Shown: positions 15,491 through 21,311 of the stretch, in pieces
Layout: every line of letters begins with the position of its first letter
Position numbering within the stretch: the stretch's first letter is position 1
Assembly: GCA_024860865.1 (NCBI GenBank)
Contig: JACRDV010000069.1
Coordinates: 1 to 21,311 of the forward strand
Direction: 5' to 3'
Length of the DNA stretch: 21,311 nt
DNA from: JACRDV01 sp024860865 [NCBI: Methanobacteriota archaeon]
Lineage (GTDB): Archaea > JACRDV01
Notes under the pieces: model-generated
What the model was told of the DNA's origin: nothing
Databases searched by the model: none
Seen by the model: only the letters and a program-made list of their open reading frames with translations
Made by a program: the position numbers and the translations under genes

Positions 15491-16267
15491 CTAAGCGGAT
15501 AATGGCGCTTTAGTATAACAATATATTCCGTATCCTATTTCATTTGAGTTAATAAATAGCCTTGATATTTCCTTTAACTTTAACCTTTGAGAAGGATCAA
15601 TCTTTAGATATCTTAGAAGAATATTAAACGATTCGAAGCCTTCTGTGATAAATATATCAAAAGAATGATCACTTTCCTCAATGAAAATTCCTGCACTTAG
15701 TTCTTTAAACCCAAAATTTTCGAAAAGGCTTCTCCATTCATTGAAAGTGAATGTTTCAAATTTTATTCCAGTTAATCTAGAAATCTTATTTGCCAGCTTT
15801 TCTGATGGTTTTTCAAGCCACGTATATTCTATCACACCGAGACGACCGCGATATTTTAAAATGCGCTTGATTTCAGATAGAGCTCTCTTTAAATCCAGAT
15901 ATATAAGAACAGATTGGGCTATAATAACATCAAAACACTCATTTTTTAAGGGAAGGTCATTCGAATCACAGCGGATGAAATCACAGATTTTCGCTCTATC
16001 CTTAAGTTTTTCCTTTGATCTAGCTATCATTAATGGATTTATATCTGCTCCAATTGCTCTACATCCATACTCTTCAGCAATATTAAGTACAGTTCTTCCG
16101 ATGCCTGCACCTATCTCTAGCACACTACTATCGCTAGAAATTCCGCAATTTTTAACGAGTTTCTTTGTAGCCCAATATCCACCTGGATGAAGCCAAGGTA
16201 AACCTATGTACGCAAGAAGCTCAAAATAAGATAATTTTGTTAATTCTTCAGGCTTAAAAAGCTTCAT
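15491..16267 (-). CDS. SAM-dependent methyltransferase (UbiE-like class I)
   Basis: 258 aa. SAM-binding motif I is VLEIGAGIGRTVLNIAEEYG (from about residue 49), followed by the acidic GADINPLMIARSKEK, then RCDSNDLPLKNECFDVIIAQ as motifs II-III with the post-I to IV spacing of small-molecule methyltransferases. The N-terminal LPWLHPGGYWATKKLV resembles the entry helix of ubiquinone/menaquinone-type enzymes. The C-terminal 90 residues are variable and probably define the substrate, which is unknown. It lies 70 nt downstream of the small phasin gene on the same strand, so cotranscription is possible. No Shine-Dalgarno is visible before the ATG. Its link to PHA is positional only. Confidence 0.75.
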   Translation of the reverse strand: MKLFKPEELTKLSYFELLAYIGLPWLHPGGYWATKKLVKNCGISSDSSVLEIGAGIGRTVLNIAEEYGCRAIGADINPLMIARSKEKLKDRAKICDFIRCDSNDLPLKNECFDVIIAQSVLIYLDLKRALSEIKRILKYRGRLGVIEYTWLEKPSEKLANKISRLTGIKFETFTFNEWRSLFENFGFKELSAGIFIEESDHSFDIFITEGFESFNILLRYLKIDPSQRLKLKEISRLFINSNEIGYGIYCYTKAPLSA

Positions 16268-16337
16268 ATTTTAACAAATATGCTAATAATTTCATAAAAA
16301 TTTAATAAAAAGATTTTGTTATTCTTTTGGTCAGTTT

Positions 16338-16736
16338 TTACTTTTTGAAGAAGGTATCAAAAGTGTTTGACCAAAGAGAGACCCAGTTTTTATACATGTC
16401 AGTGGGTGCCTTGTGCCATTCACCTGTGAACACATTTGCCAGTTTAAAAGCCTCTTTTGTTGCGTCTATCCCGGAAACCGAGAGCCTAAGACATGTATCG
16501 AGACTTTGGATTGATAACTTTGTCATATCTGCAAAGGGAGCGAAAAAAACTCGCGATGGTCCTGTGACTAAAGCTTCGAACATTGATTTTTGTAGTGATA
16601 TGTTATAATCAACCAAACGTTTTAAATTCTCTACATACTCTTTTTGTACAGCTATGGTTACTTCGAACAGCTTGGCAGAACTTTCTCTTAAAGCATCAAA
16701 GATATCCTTTCCTGCCCTTTCAGGTTTTTCTTCCAT
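16338..16736 (-). CDS. Small phasin-like granule protein
   Basis: 132 aa from the ATG at 16736, which follows AAGGTGA; a GTG at 16745 lies within that ribosome site and is less likely. The whole protein looks amphipathic-helical: SSAKLFEVTIAVQKEYVENL and LVDYNISLQKSMFEAL resemble the helical repeats of phasins, which coat PHA granules. The C-terminus has WHKAPTDMYKNWVSLWSNTF, echoing the P-x-x-x-Y-x-x-W-x-x-x-W spacing of the repeat modules. Start (MEEKPE) and ribosome site resemble those of the large repeat protein (MEEEKK), suggesting parallel expression. Phasin is the best guess given the location. Confidence 0.65.
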   Translation of the reverse strand: MEEKPERAGKDIFDALRESSAKLFEVTIAVQKEYVENLKRLVDYNISLQKSMFEALVTGPSRVFFAPFADMTKLSIQSLDTCLRLSVSGIDATKEAFKLANVFTGEWHKAPTDMYKNWVSLWSNTFDTFFKK

Positions 16737-16761
16737 AAATTTCACCTTCTTTTAATCTTTA

Positions 16762-16775
16762 GCTATTTAAATATA
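16762..16775 (-). promoter_or_regulatory. TATA-like promoter of the small phasin gene
   Basis: Minus-strand TTATATTTAAATA about 30 nt before the ATG at 16736. It predicts a very short leader that just holds the AAGGTGA ribosome site. Confidence 0.4.
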
Positions 16776-17433
16776 AAACCTTCGAATTCTTTCTCTTAAA
16801 ATATCATGCTTCTATTGTTGCTAACGTCAGATAGCGGATAGATACAGAATTCTTCAAAATTAACATATAATTATATATTTCTAAAATATAAAAATTCTGT
16901 AAATTTTGTTTGCTAATATTCTTTTAAAATTGAAACAACATTTTGAATAAAACAGAGTGCTTTTAAACTACTAGCTCCAAAACCTAAAGAAGTCTACCTG
17001 AAAAACTGTTATCAAAATTTTTTGGAGCATTCCTGAGCTTGCTTTGCATTCTTTTCACTTTGAATTTTTTCTTCGCTCGAATTGCAGTATGGTTCTCTGT
17101 TTACTGGCAAATAGATTATTTTAAAAGTTCTTGCAATAGCTAGATCGCAACATTGTGGTTTTTCTATTTTTTAATTTTAAAGTAATTACTGGAGCTTTAC
17201 TTAAGAGCATTGAACTAGGTTCTAGCTACTTGTGACTTGCTGCAAGCGAACTATTTCTCAAAGATTTCACTTAAGATTTTGTCATTGCAGAATAATAGTA
17301 ATTTTTGGAATTGTTATTTACCAGCAAAGTTCTTATTGACAAGAAGGATGCTTATAGTCTGACGAAAGGAGAGAAATTTCTAGAACAAAATTCCAATTAC
17401 TGATAAAGTCGTCGGACGTTAGTCTTAACCAAG
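16776..17433. other. Long gene-free stretch with possible decayed coding
   Basis: About 660 nt without a convincing gene. One short plus frame at 17329-17403 reads VLIDKKDAYSLTKGEKFLEQ, reminiscent of the C-terminal end of archaeal winged-helix regulators (Y-x-[LT]-T-x-K-G-x-x-F-L), but upstream frames are full of stops. It may be the remnant of a regulator gene. Otherwise nothing is recognised. Confidence 0.3.
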
Positions 17434-17441
17434 TTTAAGTA
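17434..17441 (+). promoter_or_regulatory. TATA-like promoter of the extended reductase
   Basis: TTTAAGTA is centred about 28 nt before the ATG at 17466 and no ribosome site precedes the ATG, the pattern of a leaderless archaeal transcript. The small aromatic protein gene at 15236 has the same layout. Confidence 0.4.
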
Positions 17442-17465
17442 TTTTATTTTAATAAGTATACCTAC

Positions 17466-18389
17466 ATGTCTGAAAAACAAATGCTAAGCTTCACGCACTA
17501 TTTTCCCAGCATGTATCTTTTTTACTTGTACTCATTCTACTATTATCAGTTTATCAACATTCTAAAACTTACCACTCAAGCACTTATAAAGCAGCATACG
17601 CAACGTGCAAGCCCGGAAGTAAAAAAATTAAGGATACTGGAAGTAAAAAAATTAAGGCTAGAAAACAAGGTTGCAATTATTACAGGTTCAGCAAAAGGAA
17701 TTGGAAGAGAGGCTGCACTGTTATTTGCTGAAGAAGGAGCTAAAGTTGTTGTAATCGACGTTGACGAGGGTGGTAGTGAAACAGCTGAAGAGATCAAAAA
17801 TATGGGCCATGAATCTCTTTTTGTAAAAACAGATGTATGTAACAAAGAACAGGTACAAGATATGGTAAAAAAGGTAGTGGAAAGATTCGGCAAAATAGAT
17901 GTACTGATTAATAATGCTGGGATTATCCGAGATTCTACTCTATTGAAAATGACTGAAGAGCAATGGGATAAAGTTATTGATACAAACCTTAAAGGAGTTT
18001 TTAATTGCACTCAAGCTGTAGCTGAAGTTATGGTTAAACAAGGTTATGGAAAGATAATAAACACTTCTTCTATAGTAGCCCTTTACGGTAATTTTGGGCA
18101 AGCAAATTATGCAGCTTCAAAAGCAGGATTAATTGGATTTACGAAGACGCTAGCAAAAGAACTCGGGAGAAAAGGGATTCGGGTTAATGCAGTTGCACCT
18201 GGATTTGTTCTTACCGATATGGTTCGCAGTGTTCCGGAGAAAGTTCTTGAAATGGTCAAAGAAAAAACACCAATAGGTAGATTGGGTCAACCAAAAGATA
18301 TTGCCAATGTATATCTATTTTTAGCTTCAGATGAATCAGATTATATTAATGGGGCTGTACTTTCTGTTGATGGTGGATTAACCCTGTAA
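17466..18389 (+). CDS. SDR reductase (PhaB/FabG type) with aromatic N-terminal extension
   Basis: 307 aa. Residues 66-307 are a complete SDR: TGSAKGIG at 73-80, INNAG at 148-152, and catalytic Ser202, Tyr215 and Lys219. The end of beta-2 is VVVIDVD (Asp98), which usually selects NAD(H), unlike the other reductase here. Residues 1-65 are extra: HYFPSMYLFYLYSFYYYQF at 11-29 is a strongly aromatic segment shared with the 76-aa protein at 15236, followed by a basic linker with an 8-residue tandem duplication (EVKKLRIL/EVKKLRLE). No internal ATG precedes the SDR domain, so the extension is probably translated. It probably interconverts acetoacetyl-CoA and 3-hydroxybutyryl-CoA, perhaps tethered to the granule or membrane. 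Substrate and tethering are inferred. Confidence 0.8.
   Translation: MSEKQMLSFTHYFPSMYLFYLYSFYYYQFINILKLTTQALIKQHTQRASPEVKKLRILEVKKLRLENKVAIITGSAKGIGREAALLFAEEGAKVVVIDVDEGGSETAEEIKNMGHESLFVKTDVCNKEQVQDMVKKVVERFGKIDVLINNAGIIRDSTLLKMTEEQWDKVIDTNLKGVFNCTQAVAEVMVKQGYGKIINTSSIVALYGNFGQANYAASKAGLIGFTKTLAKELGRKGIRVNAVAPGFVLTDMVRSVPEKVLEMVKEKTPIGRLGQPKDIANVYLFLASDESDYINGAVLSVDGGLTL
17615..17657 (+). repeat. 24-nt tandem duplication in the reductase linker
   Basis: GGAAGTAAAAAAATTAAGG occurs at 17615-17633 and again, exactly, at 17639-17657. It encodes E-V-K-K-L-R twice at the junction between the aromatic extension and the SDR domain. Confidence 0.85.
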
Positions 18390-18826
18390 ATGATTTTTAA
18401 ATTTTTTAATTAATTACTACTTCTCATTTGTTTTTATTTTTTTAAAAAGACAAATTAAGTTTTTTTAGAAATAGTTTATGAATTGCTTATCAAAAATTAT
18501 TTTTTCATATGATTTATTGGATTAACTTTTAATTCAAGATTATGTTAGCTCAATTTATGAAAAAAATAAAAGCCAGAAAAAGAAAACGCTGCTGCAGTCA
18601 GAAAAAGCAATTTGAAGAAAGCATAGCTCTTAAAGACGAATACGATCAAATTTTGCCTATATAACTACATTCATACGTTGTTAAAATCTCTGAGAGAAAC
18701 AATACGCGTAGTTTAAATTTTATGCATTCAATTTTTTAGAGTTATATATGTTCGTGAGAGGCAAAATTTTGTTGATTTTCGAAGGGCGTTCAATTTTTAA
18801 AAGATGTGTATATCCCTTAAGGATAG
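18390..18826. other. Gene-free, AT-rich stretch
   Basis: Mostly A/T runs after the reductase stop, including T-runs that could terminate it. One 40-codon frame (18542-18664), very basic (KKIKARKRKRCC...), has no ribosome site and no known family. Nothing else is recognised. Confidence 0.4.
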
Positions 18827-18867
18827 CGGGCTCGCTGGGATTTGAACCCGGACTATACCACGGACCC
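18827..18867 (-). pseudogene. 41-nt internally deleted tRNA copy
   Basis: On the minus strand the first 18 nt match the start of the tRNA at 19837-19952 (acceptor, GTGGTATAGTCC) with one change. The sequence then jumps at CCGG directly to the T-arm (GGGTTCAAATCCC) and 3' acceptor strand. The rest of the D-arm and the whole anticodon arm are missing. The parent has CCGG at both breakpoints, so a microhomology deletion explains the product. The acceptor stem has a C-A mismatch and a G-U pair. It is probably not a working tRNA. Confidence 0.8.
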
Positions 18868-18989
18868 ACATTATGAGCTTATACAGCTTCTGTTTAAAGA
18901 GCATCAAAAGAGTCCATACAAAATTTCATGTTTTTTACAATTGTAGCTTAGATAATAGCTCAAACAATATCTGGGTAACCAGAAAAGTG

Positions 18990-19400
18990 TCAATACCGTT
19001 GAATATCTATTTTTATGACTTCTTTTATTAGCTCGAAGTGTTTTATATTTCTTGTAACAACAGTGCTGTAGCCGTTGTTTAAAGCTACTGCAGCTGTTAT
19101 CGCGTCTGCGCCGACTTCCCTTCCACTTCTCAACAGAGTGCCGCCTATTTCTGAAGCCTTTAGAGCATCTCTATATTTAAAATCTAAAATTTCCACCCTG
19201 TTGAAAGCTTTATCTAATTTTTCTTTAATCTTCTTGCGAGTTTTATCATCCTTAACGGCAAATGCCCCGATATAAGCTTCAAAAACATTGAGCACGGTTG
19301 TAGCTGCACCCCCCTCCTCATCTATTTTTTGAGTTATATCGCGAATTGCATCTGGATTTTTAATCAAGTCCACAAAATAAGTTGTGTCAAGGCAAATCAT
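18990..19400 (-). CDS. vapC: VapC-type PIN-domain toxin ribonuclease
   Basis: 136 aa. It has the PIN-domain acidic set: Asp5 in MICLDTTYFVD, Glu41 in NVFEAYIGA, Asp99 in EVGADAITAAVAL, and the terminal TRNIKHFELI block (116-125) typical of VapC. Such toxins cleave tRNA, rRNA or mRNA with Mg2+. Its ATG overlaps the antitoxin stop (ATGA), the classic vapBC layout. Length and motifs look intact, so it is probably active. The RNA target cannot be read from sequence. Confidence 0.9.
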   Translation of the reverse strand: MICLDTTYFVDLIKNPDAIRDITQKIDEEGGAATTVLNVFEAYIGAFAVKDDKTRKKIKEKLDKAFNRVEILDFKYRDALKASEIGGTLLRSGREVGADAITAAVALNNGYSTVVTRNIKHFELIKEVIKIDIQRY

Positions 19401-19627
19401 AGTGCAAAGCCTTGTTTAAATTCTTCATCTAGCTTAGCTCTTATCTTCTTCACTGAGTTTTCATATTCAGATACTTCTCTAAGCTCAGAATGCAAATCCA
19501 GAATCTCGCTAAGCGTGGCTTTTTTCTTGGTTAACCTTTTTATCACGTCAGAGAAACTCTCGTCCTTAAGCTTCATGTTGCGTAAAAGCTTATAGGCATC
19601 ATCAGAAAGCGAAATAGTTTTTGTCAT
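19397..19627 (-). CDS. vapB: VapB-type antitoxin
   Basis: 76 aa from the ATG at 19627. The N-terminal KTISLSDDAYKLLRNMKLKD followed by ESFSDVIKRL is the archaeal VapB form: a DNA-binding strand-helix-helix that dimerises, then a C-terminal tail that wraps the toxin. A GTG six codons upstream is in frame but lies within the operator palindrome and after the TATA box, so the ATG with a leaderless start is preferred. It overlaps vapC by four nucleotides. Confidence 0.85.
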   Translation of the reverse strand: MTKTISLSDDAYKLLRNMKLKDESFSDVIKRLTKKKATLSEILDLHSELREVSEYENSVKKIRAKLDEEFKQGFAL

Positions 19628-19634
19628 GTATGTG

Positions 19635-19662
19635 TATGTGCGCACATATATATTTAAAAGTT
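19635..19662 (-). promoter_or_regulatory. vapBC promoter with 14-nt palindromic operator
   Basis: TATGTGCGCACATA (19635-19648) is a perfect palindrome, flanked upstream by the TATA-like TTTAAATATA (about 19653-19662). Transcription would start near the ATG at 19627. The palindrome lies between TATA box and start, where a VapB dimer would block RNA polymerase; autoregulation is the norm for this family. Confidence 0.6.
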
Positions 19663-19836
19663 TTGAGTTTGCCTAAATGGCGCTTTTTAAGTTTGCTATC
19701 CGCGTTGTTGTCCACGACCTACTCAGACGACCCGTTAGTCATCTCTCTTGATGTCTAATACCTGATCACCTAAGAGTGCTGCACTTCTTTATGAAAAATA
19801 TGCTCTATAACTGCTCAATTCATAGATTTAGTATAG

Positions 19837-19952
19837 CGGGCCCGCCGGGATTTGAACCCGGGTCACGGGGTATCTCCCGAAGACCGAATTCAGGCAGTAG
19901 AAATTTTTTCTAACTGTGCCCCGTATGCTAGTCCGGACTATACCACGGGCCC
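19837..19952 (-). tRNA. tRNA gene with inserted (intron-like) segment, isotype unresolved
   Basis: The minus strand starts with GGGCCCG and ends with CGGGCCC plus discriminator G, a perfect 7-bp acceptor stem. The T-arm CCGGG-TTCAAAT-CCCGG is perfect. The D-arm carries the AGTCCGGA loop. CGGGG and CCCCG can form the anticodon stem, but they enclose 48 nt instead of 7. The excess of about 41 nt can fold partly on itself (TAGAAA/TTTCTA) and is presumably an archaeal intron. With an intron at the usual 37/38 site, U33 would be missing (C-A-C follows the stem), so I cannot place the anticodon; CTTCGGG (Arg UCG) occurs inside the segment. CCA is not encoded. Confidence 0.75.
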
Positions 19953-20196
19953 AGCAAGATTTTTCCTAACTTAACTTATGTTAGCCTTCCTAAAAATCCT
20001 ATGCCTAGCCAAGGGATGAATTTTGGAGCTCTTAAATATTTTCAATGTTGATTGCTGGGCTTAGTTCCATTCTCAATCTGGCCTAATTTAACTTAAATTA
20101 AGCAATCTTTACCTCTTTTGTTTTTTCATTTACAGTTACTAGATTTCTTTGTCCTTATGCCACATTTGCCAATTTTGGTTTTTAACTTCATTTTCT

Positions 20197-20544
20197 CTAT
20201 TTATAAATTTTCGAATCATAATTATTATAATCTGGATTCGAATAATTCAATTTCATAAGCTCTTTATTTCGGTAAAAGGGAATGGAGGGAATGGAAGAAG
20301 CTTTATCTACTAAGTTAGATGCAAGCTCGAAAGTTAAAGGATTGCTCAGAATTTCATTTGTAGATATAATTTTTTTATCCAAGGCTAATGTAGCAGCAGC
20401 ATAGTGAGAATCAAAAAAAGAAAGACCATAATGTTGGCGCAAATAAACGCTGCTAATAACGATATTCGGAGTCAATGGAAGAAATTCGATATTAGGAATT
20501 GCAGCTAAACTTATCAAATCCTTTGGAAGATTTTTTTCAAATCC
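20197..20544 (-). pseudogene. PIN-domain (VapC-like) C-terminal remnant
   Basis: The block LRQHYGLSFFDSHYAAATLA, then LDKKIISTNEI, matches the second half of PIN toxins (helix, conserved F-F-D, A-x-A-L, S-T-N/D-E). The preceding LAAIPNIEFLPLTP fits the family too, and the frame is open to about 20544. The N-terminal half with the first Asp and the Glu is absent, and upstream DNA is AT-rich with stops. The only start in frame is a TTG at 20517. It is probably inactive. Confidence 0.6.
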
Positions 20545-20742
20545 TTCACTTTTATATATTATTTAAATTTAAAATTCAAATGAAATACTAATTTTGGTTT
20601 CATCACATTATGTCATAGACCATAGTTTAATAACTAGAGAAGTTGAAGGTGTATCTCCTGATGAGAAAGAATCTGAAGACTGAAAACAGTAGCAAAATCT
20701 TTTTCATTCTTCTTCTAACCTTACAAGCAGCTCATTAAAAAA

Positions 20743-20898
20743 ATGAAAAATATTTTTCAAAGTAACGCCTATCCGATATATGATTTCTTGTTCTTCAAAG
20801 AAAGTAGCAAAGAAAAAGTGCCTCTTCATTTTCAATATGAAGTTATAAAAAAAGGAAAGAGCGTTTTTTCAAAGGAAGTCAAAGATAAGGTTATATAG
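20743..20898 (+). pseudogene. Possible C-terminal remnant of a MNT-type nucleotidyltransferase
   Basis: 51 codons. VPLHFQYEVIKKGKSVFSKE resembles the C-terminal end of minimal nucleotidyltransferases of HEPN-MNT pairs (P-L-x-x-x-Y-E-x-x-x-x-G-K-x-x-F). The catalytic G-S-x10-D-x-D half is not present. No ribosome site is seen. It lies among other toxin-antitoxin remnants, which fits, but the match is short. Confidence 0.3.
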
Positions 20899-20921
20899 TA
20901 TTTTAGTAACAAATCCCTTTA

Positions 20922-21191
20922 GTGATAAAATTGGCTCAAATAAAAATAGTCGCTCCAGAACATTTGGTCAATAAATTTAAGCAAATCGTTGTCATAAAAC
21001 ACGGAAAATTGGAACTCGGTGCAGAGGGTGAAGAAGCCATTAGGCTTTACGTTCAAAAACACGAACAACTGCTCAAGGGGCCCTGCCCTCCAGAAGCTGA
21101 TCCTCTAAATAAGATAATTGGAATCGCCAAGTCTAAATTAAAAACAAATGTACTCAAGGATTTAAAAAAGTTAGATAGTGGCGAACTTTGA
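20922..21191 (+). CDS. Probable VapB-like antitoxin
   Basis: 89 aa starting at GTG 20922, with ATATAGTA about 27 nt upstream as TATA box and no ribosome site, so probably leaderless. The N-terminal half (QIKIVAPEHLVNKFKQIVVI, then KHGKLELGAEGEEAIRLYVQ) could be a strand-helix-helix DNA-binding fold. The C-terminal half is Lys-rich and likely extended. The strongest evidence is the neighbour: a PIN-toxin frame begins at TTG 21188 overlapping this stop, the usual antitoxin-toxin overlap. I recognise no more precise family. Confidence 0.6.
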   Translation: MIKLAQIKIVAPEHLVNKFKQIVVIKHGKLELGAEGEEAIRLYVQKHEQLLKGPCPPEADPLNKIIGIAKSKLKTNVLKDLKKLDSGEL

Positions 21192-21311
21192 TATTCATTG
21201 ACACAACTGTTTGGGCAAGCGATAAACAGAAATGATGAACTTTATTCATCTAGTAAAGCAATTATAGAATCAATTTTAAAGGGAAAGCTTCCTCTGGCTT
21301 TGACCACAGAC
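21188..21311 (+). pseudogene. PIN-domain toxin, frameshifted and cut by the window edge
   Basis: From TTG 21188 the frame reads L-IFIDTTVWAS, the N-terminal PIN strand with its catalytic Asp, then hits TGA at 21233. In the +1 frame from 21219 the expected continuation appears: AINRNDELYSSSKAIIESIL, then KGKLPLALTTD, to the window end. One extra base (or two lost) near 21215-21220 explains this. The rest lies outside the window. It is either a true inactivation of the toxin or a sequencing error. Confidence 0.65.

Noticed and set aside
15681-16190. 169-codon plus-strand frame
   Set aside because: It is antisense to the methyltransferase gene, which has clear SAM-binding motifs.
17576-18010. 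144-codon minus-strand frame
   Set aside because: It is antisense to the extended SDR reductase; Ser/Thr/Phe-rich shadow translation.
18542-18664. 40-codon very basic frame (KKIKARKRKRCC)
   Set aside because: No ribosome site or promoter, A-rich DNA readily gives Lys/Arg codons, and no known family.

Overview
The window is AT-rich DNA from an archaeon. The evidence is the chromatin protein Alba, a ThiD-ThiN fusion, a COG2521-type methyltransferase, a methanogenesis-marker-12/DUF1464-like ASKHA protein, TATA-type leaderless promoters beside GGAGG/GGTGA ribosome sites, a tRNA gene with an inserted intron-like segment, and VapBC modules. The lineage cannot be fixed from sequence alone. A Bathyarchaeia-like or methanogen-related archaeon is a reasonable guess, no more.

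Layout. (1) Positions 2-6193, + strand: a partial coiled-coil gene, then thiDN overlapping a methyltransferase gene by ATGA, then dapA, dapB, a 2[4Fe-4S] ferredoxin gene, asd and alba. dapA, dapB and asd give aspartate semialdehyde and its first two steps toward diaminopimelate/lysine. (2) Positions 6251-8095: the marker-12-like gene and an alpha/beta hydrolase gene. (3) Positions 8153-18389: a polyhydroxyalkanoate (PHA) locus. It holds a class III-type synthase phaC, two PhaE-like repeat genes, two reductases of the PhaB/FabG type, a thiolase phaA, a second large repeat protein, a small phasin, a small aromatic-rich protein, a methyltransferase and an IS630-type transposase remnant. (4) Positions 18390-21311: a gene-poor accessory tail with a 41-nt deleted tRNA copy, an intact vapBC pair, an unusual tRNA gene, a PIN-domain remnant, a possible nucleotidyltransferase remnant, and an antitoxin gene followed by a frameshifted PIN toxin.

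How the genes fit together. The thiolase would condense two acetyl-CoA to acetoacetyl-CoA. A PhaB-type reductase would make (R)-3-hydroxybutyryl-CoA. PhaC with PhaE-like partners would polymerise it, and the phasin-like proteins would coat the granule. The two reductases differ at the cofactor-specificity position, so they may use different nicotinamide cofactors.

The most unusual features are: (a) about nine copies of a W...G-x-x-[ST]-P-E-x-Y-K-E-F-Y-x-L-W module spread over three proteins, several nearly identical in DNA; (b) an aromatic N-terminal segment (YFP[ST]MxLFY) shared by a 76-aa protein and the extended second reductase, a candidate granule- or membrane-targeting tag; (c) a full tRNA gene and an internally deleted copy flanking a vapBC pair.
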